Positions 36,707 to 47,539 of a stretch of 64,000 nucleotides of DNA are shown here, in pieces. Positions within the stretch are counted from its first letter, which is position 1; every line of letters starts with the position of its first letter. A program made the position numbers and the translations under genes. The notes under the pieces were generated by a model that saw only the letters and a program-made list of their open reading frames with translations, ran no database searches and was not told the DNA's origin. The stretch is from an uncultured Cytophagales bacterium (GTDB lineage Bacteria > Bacteroidota > Bacteroidia > Cytophagales > Cyclobacteriaceae): the NCBI GenBank assembly GCA_913057175.1, contig CAJXNP010000013.1, forward strand, positions 1-64,000, given 5' to 3'.

Positions 36707-38029
36707 ATGTCCATCCCGGTTACGGCTGTTTTTGATATTGGAAAAACGAATAAGAAGTTTGTTCTTTTCGATCCGGACTATAATGAAGTTTATCACGAAT
36801 ATCAGAGTTTTGAGGAGTTGGATGATGATGATGGAGATCCATGTGATGATTTACAAGGGATTGAAAAATGGATGAAGGAAGTCCTTAACCATCACGTTAA
36901 AAACGATCGATACGACATAAAGAAGTTGAACTTTGCCACGTATGGTGCTACCATGGTTCATCTCGGCGAGGATGGAAAGCCGGTCACGCCTTTATATAAT
37001 TATCTAAAACCTTTTCCTGCTGAAGTTGAGGAGAAACTTTTCCGTAAAGTAAATATGGAGAGGAATGATGTGGAAACAGCCTCTCCCTACCTCGGTATGC
37101 TTAATACCGGATTGCAATTGTTTTGGTTGAAAGAGGCAAAGCCACAATTGTTTTCGAAAATCAGACACAGTCTCTACCTCCCTCAGTATTTCTATTTCTT
37201 GTTTACCGGTCAAAAAGTGACAGAGATCACTTCTATCGGATGTCACACCAAGATGTGGAATTTTCAAAGTAATTTGTATCACAATTGGCTGAAGGAAGAA
37301 AAACTGCTGAAGCTTTTGCCAGATATTGTTCCAACAAGCCATTCAACAGAAATAATTTATAACAATAAAAAGCTTGAAGTAGGGGTTGGTATTCACGACA
37401 GTTCTTCCGCTTTGGCCACCTATTTATTGAATCATTCAGACCCGTTTATTCTCATTTCTACAGGAACCTGGAGCATAACGCTCAATCCATTCACACGGGA
37501 GCAGATTACACATGAGGAATTAAAGAAGGATTGTCTTCAATACATGAATATTTACGGAAAACCTGTAAAAGCTTCGAGGTTATTTATTGGGAATGAATTT
37601 CAACAACAATTATCCGAACTCAATGATGTTTTTGAAAAATCACCGGACTACTATAAGTCGGTTCGAGTTGATCCGTATTTGAGTGATGAAGTCTCTAAAC
37701 TTGAGCTTGAAAACAAGGAATTTCTGAATGAAGTTGGCTACGATGTTTCGTTAAAAAAGCTATTTGACAAATCGATATGGAATCCATATAAATATCCCAG
37801 CTTTGAAGAGGCCTATCATTTTCTTAACGGTAGATTGGTTTTGATGCAACGCGAATCATTGAAACTCGCAAAAGGCAAATCTGATATAAGCAATGTGTTT
37901 CTGGATGGTGGGTTTGCCAGCAATGAAATTTTCGTATCACTTTTAAAAGCTTCACTCCCGAGTTTTCAGATCAGTCTATCAAATCAGGCAATGGGAACCG
38001 CTCATGGAGCTGCGATGATTATATCCTGA
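36707..38029 (+). CDS. rhaB: Rhamnulokinase-like FGGY family carbohydrate kinase
   Basis: This FGGY kinase of about 440 residues should phosphorylate L-rhamnulose with ATP. The N-terminal phosphate loop is AVFDIGKTNKKFVLFD. The second ATPase lobe has LISTGTWSITLNPF and the adenosine loop FLDGGFASNE near the C-terminus. I chose the ATG at 36707 because family homology starts there; an in-frame TTG at 36668 would add 13 residues without family-like sequence. It follows rhaI directly and ends before an 880-base gene-free gap. Confidence 0.84.
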   Translation: MSIPVTAVFDIGKTNKKFVLFDPDYNEVYHEYQSFEELDDDDGDPCDDLQGIEKWMKEVLNHHVKNDRYDIKKLNFATYGATMVHLGEDGKPVTPLYNYLKPFPAEVEEKLFRKVNMERNDVETASPYLGMLNTGLQLFWLKEAKPQLFSKIRHSLYLPQYFYFLFTGQKVTEITSIGCHTKMWNFQSNLYHNWLKEEKLLKLLPDIVPTSHSTEIIYNNKKLEVGVGIHDSSSALATYLLNHSDPFILISTGTWSITLNPFTREQITHEELKKDCLQYMNIYGKPVKASRLFIGNEFQQQLSELNDVFEKSPDYYKSVRVDPYLSDEVSKLELENKEFLNEVGYDVSLKKLFDKSIWNPYKYPSFEEAYHFLNGRLVLMQRESLKLAKGKSDISNVFLDGGFASNEIFVSLLKASLPSFQISLSNQAMGTAHGAAMIIS

Positions 38030-38912
38030 AAATCATTTTTGCATCTATTCTTTCGATCTGTTGCAAATCAGGAAGTGCAATTTAAAATCTGTTTAATTTT
38101 CGATAATGAATCCCTCATATTTTTACAAAAAACAAATGGATTGTAGTATGAGAATAAAATCCCACTTCTTTAAATAATACCATTTTATCGATGTATTTGC
38201 TCATTACTTGTCTTGTTCAATGTATTTGAATTAATTTAATAGGGGTCATGTTTTCATAGAAAAGTCTAAAAATAACATGTTTAATCTGCTATCTACTTAA
38301 AATTATTTCAAAAAAAATAAGTTCGTTGCATAGATTATCTGAAAATAATCGTACTTTTTACGTATAAATTTATTTATTTAATTTATATTGTATGTAATTG
38401 CTTTTTTGTGAGGATTCAAATGGAAGGATGTATTGAATTTTCATTGTTATATGAGAACGAATAAAATTCATTTCTTCTTGTTTCCTACCGTTGGCTTGTG
38501 ATGATAGTTTCATAATTATTTTCGATCAGATATGAGAGTTTTTCCGGCCTTTTAAATTGGAAAACTCTTCAATTTGATTTTCAGAAGAGACCAAGAAGAG
38601 GTCACTGAGAGAATGGAATGTGATCGTTTGGTAGCCCCTCTTATTGAGCCGTCTTCTTATACGGTAATGAATTGAGATATTCAAGAATACTATGCCCAGA
38701 TGGAAATTTTTTATTGAGGATGACTATTCGCAGGATCATTATTTATCATGGGTTAACTATGTAAAAAGTGAATCATCAAAAATTAATCAACTATATGAAG
38801 AAACAAACCTAGAGATCTACATTGACCGGTTGTGTAAAAGTTATACCTCCGGTTTGTCCGCTTGCTGGCGGAATTGAATCACTAATTCATTAACAAATTA
38901 ACTACCTTAATT
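38030..38912. other. Long gene-poor region upstream of susC
   Basis: No convincing gene is seen. A 61-codon frame at 38692-38877 ends in sequence overlapping small hairpins (ACCGG...CCGGT and TCCGC...GCGGA) and is probably not coding. The perfect inverted repeat GATTAT-6-ATAATC (38333-38350) and CGTACTTTTTACG (38350-38362) lie side by side. The length suggests a regulated promoter with a long leader for the susCD operon. Confidence 0.5.
38350..38362. promoter_or_regulatory. Candidate operator palindrome upstream of susC
   Basis: CGTACTTTTTACG has four-base arms and matches the gntR/lacZ palindrome CGTATTTTATACG at 11 of 13 positions. It lies about 550 bases before the susC ATG, far for a direct operator unless the leader is long. 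Confidence 0.3.
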
Positions 38913-41900
38913 ATGATTAAATCTAGACTAAAAAATGAGTTTTTTGCAGCGCTGGAGTTTTTCAGGTCCAATTATCTCTATAAGATAAAAGCTGCATTAC
39001 TCCTTACAGTACTTTTTGCTTTTCAGCTTCAGATAGCTGAAGCTCAGAGTGTAGTTCGCGGTGTGGTAACGGATGAGGATGGCGTGGGGTTGCCTGGCGT
39101 GAACATCATTGAAAAGGGAACGACAAACGGTACAGTATCTGATGGTGAAGGGAACTACTCTGTGGAGGTTGCCGGTGAGGATGCTGTTCTTATTTATTCC
39201 TTTATCGGATACATAGCGGCGGAAGTCAGGGTTGGAAATCAAACCACCATTGACATGGCGATGATGCCTGACATCACATCCCTACAAGAAGTCGTTGTGG
39301 TGGGTTATGGCGAGCAAAGTAAAGAAACCTTAACTGGTGCAGTTGTAGCTGTACAGGGTAAGGAAATTGTCAAGTCTCCTACCATGGATGTTTCCAACTC
39401 TCTCGCCGGTCGTCTTCCCGGTGTAATTGTTATCCAGGAAAGTGGTGAGCCAGGGTTTGATCAAGCTGAAATATCTATTCGTGGCCGTAACACTCTTGGT
39501 AACAACTCACCACTCTACGTAATAGATGGAGTTCCTGACAGGTTGGGGGGTATCGGGAGACTAGATCCACAGGACATAGAATCCATTTCTGTTTTGAAAG
39601 ATGCCTCTGCAGCAATTTATGGTGCGAGGGCAGCAAACGGCGCCATTATTGTTACGACCAAGAGAGGTGAAAACAGGAAGCCAAGTATATCTTATAGTTT
39701 CAACCAGGGCTGGCAAACTCCGACGGTTGTTCCGAATATGTCGAACGCGGTGGAATACGCTAATATCATGAATGAAATTCCCATCTATCAATCCATTCCT
39801 GTAGATGAATGGGGAGCAGCCTGGGATGCCATCAAGACAACAGGAGTTTATGATTCACCAACAGCTGGTGTGGAGACATTAAACGCGAATTACAGTCCTG
39901 AGGCGATTGCCCTGCACGGTAGTGGTGAGGATCCGTGGGGCTATCCGGATACGGACTGGTTTGGCGATGCATTTAAAGATTGGGCGCCACAAAACAGGCA
40001 TCACATTGATGTGAGTGGTGGAACTGAAAATGTTCGCGCCTTTGCTTCACTAGGGTATGCGTATCAGGATGCTATTTATCATGAATCTGCTACTTATTAC
40101 GAACAATATAATTTCAGGACAAACCTTGATGCAAAAGTAAATGATTTTGTCCATGCTAAGCTGGATTTTGCATATCGTCAGGAGAACAGGAATTTCCCAA
40201 CTGAATCTGCCGGAGCAATATTCAGGATGTTGATGAGAGGTCGTCCAACTGAGCCGGAAGTGTGGCCTAATGGAAAACCTGGTCCTGATATTGAAAACGG
40301 ACAAAATCCCTATGTTATTACCACAAGCGCAACGGGTTATGACAAGCAAAAAATAGATATTCTTCAGTTTACCGGGTCTGTTGATATTTCTCAACCATGG
40401 GTAGAAGGATTGAAACTTACGCTGCAAGGTGCCGTTGATCAGGGATTTGGTAGACGTAAACTATGGAGAACTCCATGGGAGTTGTATTATTGGGATAGGA
40501 TTTCCTTTGAAGATGATGGAGTTACTCCCTTATTAGAGCCTGCAGTACGGTCTAATTTTACAGATCCAAGACTACAAGAATCTTCTGAGTCTGTTTTAAA
40601 TTATAACCTAACTGCATTGTTAAACTATGATAAAACCATTGGATTGGATCATACCATTAATATCCTGGCTGGTGTGACGAAGGAGGAATTTAAAGGAAAT
40701 GGTTTCTTAGCTTTCAGACGTAATTATATCTCTTCTGCGGTTGATCAACTTTTTGCAGGAGGTACGATTGGGCAAAACGTTGATGGCGGTGGATACAATC
40801 GTGCACGGTTAGGATATTACGGTCGTGTCAGATATGACTTCAGACAAAAATATTTAGCAGAATTTATCTGGAGATATGACGGTTCTTACATCTTTCCGGA
40901 ATCCGATCGTTTTGGGTTTTTTCCGGGTGTGATGTTCGGATGGAACCTAACCAATGAAGACTTTTTTAATGCAGAGTTTGTTAACTTCCTGAAGTTTAGA
41001 GTTTCTTATGGGCAGATGGGTAACGACCAGGTGTTCTTTGACTCTGACGGAGATGGAGTTCCTGAACTACAGGAATACGCATTCCTTTCTTCTTATAGTT
41101 TTGGAAGATACCCGATTAATAATCAGGTAGTAAGTACATTGGAGGAAACGGTTTTAGCTAATCCCAATTTTACCTGGGAAAGAGCCAATAATTTCAATGT
41201 TGGTATGGACGCAACTTTGTTTAATGGAAGAATTGACCTGGTTTTTGAATATTTCATCAATAAGAGAGATCAGATCCTGATCCAGGAAACGGGCTCCACC
41301 CCTGCATCTTCCGGTATTTCAACATTACTTCCACCAAAGAACCTGGGAGAATTGGAAAACAAAGGGTATGATTTTAATATCCGGTACAACGGAGGAAAGG
41401 AAACCGGCTTGCTTTGGGATATAAGTTTTGGTGGTGGTTACTCTAAAAACAATATTGTTTTTATGGACGAAGTTCCAGGAATACCGGAATATCAGAAGCA
41501 GGAAGGAAGTCCGATCGGCGCGTTTCTTGTTTACAAATCTGACGGAACATTTTTGAATGAGGAAGAGATTGCCAGTAATACATTAGATTACAGCCAGGTA
41601 ACTTCCCAATTGATTCCGGGAGATATGAAGTTCGTTGATGTTAACGGAGATGGAGTCATCAATGCTGATGACCAGGAGAGAATAGATGAGACTCCTTATC
41701 CTAAATTCCAATTTGGTTCATCTATCAATTTTGAATATAAAAACTTTGATCTCTCTATCCTGATCCAGGGAGCAACCGGTGCTTCTATCAGGATTCAAAC
41801 AGAGTCAGGAGACATTGGAAACTTCCTGAAGTACGACTATGATAACCGATGGTCAATAGAAAATCCAAGCAGTGAAGCTCCAAGATTAGCCAGCCGAGGG

Positions 41901-42173
41901 GATACCTATTTTACAGGCGGTAACTATGGTAATAACACCTATTGGCTAAGAGATAAAGACTATGTTCGGTTGAAAAATATAGAATTGGGTTACAGTCTTC
42001 CAACAGCTTTATTGGAAAATGTGAACATTGAAGAATTCAGGCTTTATGTCAGCGGGTTGAACTTGTTTACGATTGATAAAAATGACGTGTTTGATCCGGA
42101 AGCAACTGTTAGTAGTGGGGTTTATTATCCGCTCAGTAAAGTTATCAATGTTGGATTTAAATTAACCTTCTAA
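38913..42173 (+). CDS. susC: SusC/RagA-type TonB-dependent outer membrane transporter
   Basis: This 1086-residue outer membrane protein takes up oligosaccharides together with SusD, powered by TonB. It has a long signal peptide (about residues 1-45, ending AEAQ), a carboxypeptidase-regulatory-like domain (about 46-118) and a TonB box SLQEVVVVGYG (about 123-133). The plug domain carries SIRGRNTLGNNSPLYVIDG and VLKDASAAIYGARAANG, and the barrel ends VINVGFKLTF. An EF-hand-like DVNGDGVINADD occurs near residue 910. SusD follows ten bases later. No FecR/sigma pair is adjacent. Confidence 0.96.
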   Translation: MIKSRLKNEFFAALEFFRSNYLYKIKAALLLTVLFAFQLQIAEAQSVVRGVVTDEDGVGLPGVNIIEKGTTNGTVSDGEGNYSVEVAGEDAVLIYSFIGYIAAEVRVGNQTTIDMAMMPDITSLQEVVVVGYGEQSKETLTGAVVAVQGKEIVKSPTMDVSNSLAGRLPGVIVIQESGEPGFDQAEISIRGRNTLGNNSPLYVIDGVPDRLGGIGRLDPQDIESISVLKDASAAIYGARAANGAIIVTTKRGENRKPSISYSFNQGWQTPTVVPNMSNAVEYANIMNEIPIYQSIPVDEWGAAWDAIKTTGVYDSPTAGVETLNANYSPEAIALHGSGEDPWGYPDTDWFGDAFKDWAPQNRHHIDVSGGTENVRAFASLGYAYQDAIYHESATYYEQYNFRTNLDAKVNDFVHAKLDFAYRQENRNFPTESAGAIFRMLMRGRPTEPEVWPNGKPGPDIENGQNPYVITTSATGYDKQKIDILQFTGSVDISQPWVEGLKLTLQGAVDQGFGRRKLWRTPWELYYWDRISFEDDGVTPLLEPAVRSNFTDPRLQESSESVLNYNLTALLNYDKTIGLDHTINILAGVTKEEFKGNGFLAFRRNYISSAVDQLFAGGTIGQNVDGGGYNRARLGYYGRVRYDFRQKYLAEFIWRYDGSYIFPESDRFGFFPGVMFGWNLTNEDFFNAEFVNFLKFRVSYGQMGNDQVFFDSDGDGVPELQEYAFLSSYSFGRYPINNQVVSTLEETVLANPNFTWERANNFNVGMDATLFNGRIDLVFEYFINKRDQILIQETGSTPASSGISTLLPPKNLGELENKGYDFNIRYNGGKETGLLWDISFGGGYSKNNIVFMDEVPGIPEYQKQEGSPIGAFLVYKSDGTFLNEEEIASNTLDYSQVTSQLIPGDMKFVDVNGDGVINADDQERIDETPYPKFQFGSSINFEYKNFDLSILIQGATGASIRIQTESGDIGNFLKYDYDNRWSIENPSSEAPRLASRGDTYFTGGNYGNNTYWLRDKDYVRLKNIELGYSLPTALLENVNIEEFRLYVSGLNLFTIDKNDVFDPEATVSSGVYYPLSKVINVGFKLTF

Positions 42174-42183
42174 AAAAAGAGTT

Positions 42184-44076
42184 ATGAAAAAAATATTAGT
42201 AATAATATCGGTTGTTTTGATATCCACGATATTTCCGATGTCGTGTAATCAGGACTTTCTGAATACGGAACCGCAGGACAGGATATCGTCTGATGCTACC
42301 TGGAGTGATGGCCCTCTTTCACAGGCATTTATATACAATGTTTATTCATTCCTGGGGTATGGAGGATTTGAGGAGCAGGGACTTTCGTCTATAACAGATG
42401 AAGCCATGTTTACGCATGCCGGTAGGAATATCGATACATTTAATGAAGGATCCGAGAGTCCATCCAACCCAGCCTGGTTCAGTGCAACCTACGAGTGGGA
42501 TGATATGTACTATGCCATCAGGGAAGCGAATATTGCCATACAGGAATTACCTGAATCTACCTTTGCTGATGATGAATTGAGGGATCGGTTGATGGGAGAA
42601 GCCCATTTTCTGAGAGCGTATTACTATCATCAATTGTTGAGGTATTACGGAGGTGTTCCGATCATTGACACACCCTATGGCCTGGATGAAGACTATTCCA
42701 TTGCCAGGAATACATTTGAAGAATGTGTGAATTTTATTATAAGTGATTTGGATCAGGCAACAACGTTGCTTGCAGGTAAGGAGGATACACCCGGTCGTGC
42801 AACTGATATAGCAGCGATGGCTTTAAAGGCAAGGGTACTTCTCTATGCAGCCAGCGATTTGCATGATGCTCCGACGGCGCAGGCAAATTCGTCAACCTTA
42901 GGAGGTTATTCGGACATAGCTTTGGTGGCCTATACGTCTGGTTCTCAAATGGACAGGTGGAATGATGCCAAAGATGCTGCAAAAGCAGTTTTGGATGCGA
43001 CTACCGGTTATAAGATGGGTTTAACAGCCCCGGTTTCTCCTGAGGAAGGAAGGCAAAATTACATTTCACTCTATTGTGGAGGGCAAAGCAGTGTGGGAGA
43101 TCCGGCAGCTGCCTCAGAGTTAATTTTTGAGCGAACGCATACTCCTGAATATACCGAAGAAGATGCCTGGCCTCTTGGTGGGATACACTTTGGGATCAAT
43201 AACGGTCCGAACGGATATCATAACTGGGCAGGAAATACACCAATTCAGCAATTGGTCGATGATTACGAAATGATGGATGGTTCAACATTTGATTGGAACA
43301 ATCCGGCGCATGCTGATGATCCATATGCGAACAGGGATCCACGCTTCTATGCAACAATAATGTATGATGGAGCAGAATGGAAGCCCAGACCATCGGATGT
43401 AACAGCTATCGACCCTGCTAATCAGATACAAACCGGGTACTATGCTGATGGAAATGGTGGTATCATTAACGGTATTGACACCCGTGAATCTCCCATTGAG
43501 AACTGGAACGGTAGCCGCACACACTACTACTTAAGAAAGTTTATCGATCCAGATCCGGCTCTTCCTGATAACCAATCCAACGCACAGGTAATCCCATGGC
43601 CGTTTTTGCGATATGCAGAGGTAGCTCTCAATTACGCAGAGGCGTGTATCGAGACAGGAGACGAACCCAGTGCGCGCGAGTGGATTAATCAGATCAGATT
43701 CAGATCAGGAATGCCAGCAATTGATGATACAGGCGATGCGTTGGTAGACCGATATCGAAATGAGAGAAGAATCGAGCTCGCTTATGAAGAGCATCGGTAT
43801 CACGATGTCAGAAGGTGGATGATCCCGGAAGAAACAGTTGGACGCGGAATCAAGGCAATCGATATCCAGGCAACTTTGAAACCTGGGGCAACTCCACATG
43901 TTCCATACCGACATGACAAAGATGTGTATGACTATGAATACACTGTTGTTGATAATACTGAGAATGAAGTCCGTTCATGGAATGATAAAATGTATTACAG
44001 GGTTATTATCAGGGATGAGATCAACAGAAATTCTCTGTTGAAACAGAATCCGGGATATCCGGCAGCTGGTGAATAG
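42184..44076 (+). CDS. susD: SusD/RagB-type surface glycan-binding lipoprotein
   Basis: This 630-residue partner of SusC has a lipoprotein signal with cysteine at residue 21 (IFPMSCNQDFLN), which anchors it on the outer membrane. TPR-like helices carry ALKARVLLYAAS and FLRAYYYHQLLRYYGGVPI (about residues 140-158). The C-terminal RagB/SusD motif is RYAEVALNYAEACIE with IRFRSGMPAI and RNERRIELAYEEHRYHDVRR. It binds the sugar and hands it to SusC. No specific ligand can be read. A long hairpin terminator follows. Confidence 0.96.
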   Translation: MKKILVIISVVLISTIFPMSCNQDFLNTEPQDRISSDATWSDGPLSQAFIYNVYSFLGYGGFEEQGLSSITDEAMFTHAGRNIDTFNEGSESPSNPAWFSATYEWDDMYYAIREANIAIQELPESTFADDELRDRLMGEAHFLRAYYYHQLLRYYGGVPIIDTPYGLDEDYSIARNTFEECVNFIISDLDQATTLLAGKEDTPGRATDIAAMALKARVLLYAASDLHDAPTAQANSSTLGGYSDIALVAYTSGSQMDRWNDAKDAAKAVLDATTGYKMGLTAPVSPEEGRQNYISLYCGGQSSVGDPAAASELIFERTHTPEYTEEDAWPLGGIHFGINNGPNGYHNWAGNTPIQQLVDDYEMMDGSTFDWNNPAHADDPYANRDPRFYATIMYDGAEWKPRPSDVTAIDPANQIQTGYYADGNGGIINGIDTRESPIENWNGSRTHYYLRKFIDPDPALPDNQSNAQVIPWPFLRYAEVALNYAEACIETGDEPSAREWINQIRFRSGMPAIDDTGDALVDRYRNERRIELAYEEHRYHDVRRWMIPEETVGRGIKAIDIQATLKPGATPHVPYRHDKDVYDYEYTVVDNTENEVRSWNDKMYYRVIIRDEINRNSLLKQNPGYPAAGE

Positions 44077-44107
44077 CGTTTCTCAGCATTGAGTAATAAC
44101 TTTTGAT

Positions 44108-44179
44108 AGAAGCTGTCTCATTGTGATTTAATGCCAGAGCTTATCGGCTAAATCCTAAAATTTGAGACAGCTTCTTTTT
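44108..44179 (+). terminator. Long-loop hairpin terminator after susD
   Basis: AGAAGCTGTCTCA (44108-44120) and TGAGACAGCTTCT (44163-44175) are perfectly complementary over 13 bases, with a 42-base loop and a T run behind. It can end the susCD transcript. The terminal-inverted-repeat form also resembles a tiny MITE. Confidence 0.65.
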
Positions 44180-44194
44180 ACTTTTAGCCCTTAT

Positions 44195-47100
44195 ATGAAA
44201 TCCTTAAACAACACTACAGTTATTGGTCTACTCTTTTTCATATTCGCAAATACGGGTTGTCAGAAAAAAGAAGCAGAAGAATCAGCCATGAATCCGGATC
44301 AACCTCCACCGTTATTTAAGTTGTTATCTCCACAACAAACCGGGATCTACTTCCAAAACACACTAACCGAAGGGCCAAATACCAACATTTTGATGTACGA
44401 ATATTTTTTTAATGGTGGTGGAGTCGCTGCAGGTGATGTAAACGGCGACGGATTAATCGATCTGTATTTCACTTCAAATATGGGTGAAAACAAAATGTAC
44501 ATCAACAAAGGTGATTTACATTTTGAGGATGTGACCAATGTCTCCGGACTAGCAGGTCGGCCAGGGCCATGGAAGTCGGGGGTGACGATGGTGGATCTAA
44601 ATGGGGATAATAAACTCGATATTCATGTGAGCTATTCGGGAGCTCTACCGGAAGAAAAGCGGACCAATCAATTATTTGTCAATGAAGGGAATGATGAAAA
44701 CAATATTCCCATTTTTAAAGAGAAGGCAGCTGAATATGGATTGGACAACCCAGGTTACACCAACCAGGCTCACTTTTTTGATTATGACAGGGATGGAGAT
44801 TTGGACGCCATTCTCTTAAATCACAACCCAAAATCGCTACCAATTCTTGATGAAAAAGGGAATAGAGAGATGATGCAAACGAATGATCCCCTGATCGGAC
44901 TTCGCCTTTTTCAGCAAATAAATGGAAAATTTAAAGACGTTACACGGCAGACAGGGATCAATGGTTCAACATTGAGTTATGGCCTCGGACTTGCAGTTTC
45001 CGATTTGAATAATGACGGATGGCCGGATGTGTACATTTGTAATGATTATTCAGTTCCTGATTTCCTGTATATCAATAATCAGGACGGCACCTTCACGAAC
45101 CGAATTCATGAGTACCTAAGACATACCAGTCTGTCATCCATGGGAAATGATGCAGCAGATATTAATAATGACGGCTGGATAGACATAATTTCACTCGATA
45201 TGTTGCCTGAAGGGAATTACCGGCAGAAGCTGTTAATGTCTTCGGATAGTTATGAAAAGTACGACCTGAACGTTAGGTCAGGATTTCATCACCAATACAT
45301 GCGAAATATGTTGCACATGAATAACGGCAACAATACCTATAGTGAAATTGGTCAGCTTGCAGGTATATCAAATACAGACTGGAGCTGGTCTTCATTATTA
45401 ATGGATTACGATAATGATGGCTGGAAAGATCTCTATATTACCAATGGTTATTTCAAGGATTTTACTGACATGGACTTTTTGAATTACATGAACAGCTATG
45501 TCAGCAGAAAAGGCAGGCTGATACGTGAAGATGTTATGGAGATCGTGAAAGAAATGCCCTCTTCAAATGTGGTTAATTACATGTATTCCAATAAAAACGG
45601 GATTCACTTTTCCAATGTGACCATTGAGTGGGGACTTGACCAACCCGCAAAAAGCAATGGAGCTGCGTATGCAGATCTCGACAATGATGGAGATCTCGAT
45701 CTCATTCTCAATAATATTAATCAAACGGCTTTTATTTATGAGAATGAGCTGAAATCAAGATCAGAAAGTAATTATTTGCAGATCAAACTAGAAGGAGAGG
45801 GGTTAAACACCCAGGGTATCGGGGCTAAAATCACCATCTTTACGAAAGATGGAACGCAAACTCTTGAACAAACTCTTACCCGTGGTTATTTGTCTTCAGT
45901 TTCTCCGATTTTGCATTTTGGTATAGGGAATTCTCAATCAATTGATTCACTGAAAGTCAGGTGGCCGAGGGGAAAGGTTCAATTACTTACCCATATAAAT
46001 GCCAATCAGCAAATTACATTGAAAGAGCAAGATGCAAGTCAGAATGACACCAAACAAAAGGAAATTTCTCCCCTTTTTGTGGAAACTACATCACCTGTTC
46101 AATACGAGAACCCAGTTGTGAAAGGAAGAGATTTTGACCGACAACCTTTATTGATCAGTGAATTGTCTCATTCTGGCCCATGCATGGCTAAAGGTGATAT
46201 TAATTCGGATGGTCTGGAAGATATTCTGATAGGAGGATCAAAAGGACAAAGCACCACTTTATATTTTCAACAAAAAAATAATACATTCAAAAGGGTTTCA
46301 ACTCCGGACTTTGACAAAGATCGTGATAGTGAAGATACTGACATCGCGCTCATTGATGTAAACAACGACGGGCATTTAGACATCTATGTTGCAAGCGGAG
46401 GATATCACCGCTTCGATTCTGAAGATCCTTTGCTTCAGGACAGGATTTACATTAATAATGGCTCCGGACAGTTTCATAAGTCAGAAAATGCCTTGCCGGT
46501 TATGCTTTCAGGCACAGGAAGTGTTGCGGTAAATGACATAAACGGAGATGGGTTTCAGGATTTGTTTGTAGGGGGGCGACCTGTACCGGGAAAATATCCC
46601 GAAATATCAGGAAGCTATTTGCTAATGAATGATGGATCAGGTCAGTTTACTGATCAGACCGAATCACTTGCTCCGGAATTGCAGAGCTTTGGAATGATTA
46701 CAGATGCAGTGTGGGTCGATCTAAACAATGACAACTCAGAAGAATTGGTTGTGGTAGGGGAGTGGATGGCGATTTCCGTTTTTTCTAATGAAAATGGAAA
46801 ACTTGTTAACAGCACCAAAACTTATTTTGAAAAAGAGTTCACTGGTTGGTGGAATGTAATAGAAGTTGAAGACTATAACAATGATAACCGACCTGATCTG
46901 TTTGTCGGTAATACTGGTTTGAACACCCAATTCAAGGTTTCATTTGATGAACCTGCTGAATTGTACTATAAAGACTTTAATAATAGTGGTGTCATTGATC
47001 TGCTATTTTGCTTTTACATTCAAGGCCAAAGTTACCCGTATGTCACCCGGGATGAATTGTTGAGCCAGCTGGCAGTTTTAGGTTCACGGTTTAAGACATA

Positions 47101-47539
47101 TGAGAGTTTTGCCAATGCAAACATCACGGATATTTTTAATGAAAATGAACTACAAGATGCTGGTCATCTTGAGGCCAATTTCATGGAAACAACCTTATTT
47201 CTGAGTTCGGAAGATGGTAAATATCAACAAGCTGTACTTCCCATTCAAACGCAATATGCACCCGTTTACACCATAACTACTTTTGATTATGACAAAGATG
47301 GAAATAGCGATGTTCTTCTATGCGGGAACAATAGCCATTTCAAATTACGCCTGGGAAGCATAGATGCAAACTACGGAGTCCTGCTAAAAGGTAATGGAAA
47401 AGGCGGATTCAGCTACATTGATCAACAGAAATCCGGATTTAAATTAATTGGTGATGTACGAAGTGTCATTTCTATCAATGAAAGCCTATTGTTTGGTATA
47501 AATGAACAAAAACTTGTGTCTTATACGTTAAGTGAGTAA
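44195..47539 (+). CDS. FG-GAP/VCBS and ASPIC/UnbV repeat lipoprotein
   Basis: This exported protein is about 1114 residues long. The ATG at 44195 gives a clean lipoprotein signal with cysteine at residue 22 (FFIFANTGCQKK); an in-frame TTG at 44162 lies in the terminator stem and is rejected. FG-GAP/VCBS units with calcium-binding DxDxDG-like loops (DVNGDGLIDLYF, DLNNDGWPDVYI, DINGDGFQDLFV) run through two halves. A central ASPIC/UnbV domain (about residues 530-600; GYLSSVSPILHFGIGNS, VRWPRGKVQ) separates them. Such proteins accompany SusC/SusD in Bacteroidota and probably bind polymers at the cell surface. Confidence 0.9.
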   Translation: MKSLNNTTVIGLLFFIFANTGCQKKEAEESAMNPDQPPPLFKLLSPQQTGIYFQNTLTEGPNTNILMYEYFFNGGGVAAGDVNGDGLIDLYFTSNMGENKMYINKGDLHFEDVTNVSGLAGRPGPWKSGVTMVDLNGDNKLDIHVSYSGALPEEKRTNQLFVNEGNDENNIPIFKEKAAEYGLDNPGYTNQAHFFDYDRDGDLDAILLNHNPKSLPILDEKGNREMMQTNDPLIGLRLFQQINGKFKDVTRQTGINGSTLSYGLGLAVSDLNNDGWPDVYICNDYSVPDFLYINNQDGTFTNRIHEYLRHTSLSSMGNDAADINNDGWIDIISLDMLPEGNYRQKLLMSSDSYEKYDLNVRSGFHHQYMRNMLHMNNGNNTYSEIGQLAGISNTDWSWSSLLMDYDNDGWKDLYITNGYFKDFTDMDFLNYMNSYVSRKGRLIREDVMEIVKEMPSSNVVNYMYSNKNGIHFSNVTIEWGLDQPAKSNGAAYADLDNDGDLDLILNNINQTAFIYENELKSRSESNYLQIKLEGEGLNTQGIGAKITIFTKDGTQTLEQTLTRGYLSSVSPILHFGIGNSQSIDSLKVRWPRGKVQLLTHINANQQITLKEQDASQNDTKQKEISPLFVETTSPVQYENPVVKGRDFDRQPLLISELSHSGPCMAKGDINSDGLEDILIGGSKGQSTTLYFQQKNNTFKRVSTPDFDKDRDSEDTDIALIDVNNDGHLDIYVASGGYHRFDSEDPLLQDRIYINNGSGQFHKSENALPVMLSGTGSVAVNDINGDGFQDLFVGGRPVPGKYPEISGSYLLMNDGSGQFTDQTESLAPELQSFGMITDAVWVDLNNDNSEELVVVGEWMAISVFSNENGKLVNSTKTYFEKEFTGWWNVIEVEDYNNDNRPDLFVGNTGLNTQFKVSFDEPAELYYKDFNNSGVIDLLFCFYIQGQSYPYVTRDELLSQLAVLGSRFKTYESFANANITDIFNENELQDAGHLEANFMETTLFLSSEDGKYQQAVLPIQTQYAPVYTITTFDYDKDGNSDVLLCGNNSHFKLRLGSIDANYGVLLKGNGKGGFSYIDQQKSGFKLIGDVRSVISINESLLFGINEQKLVSYTLSE

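Noticed and set aside
38692-38877. 61-residue open frame upstream of susC
   Set aside because: It matches no family, has no start context, and its end falls in two small hairpins with a non-protein-like tail. More likely leader sequence.
44162-44194. TTG start for the FG-GAP lipoprotein
   Set aside because: It lies in the terminator stem and would spoil the lipoprotein signal that begins at the ATG at 44195.
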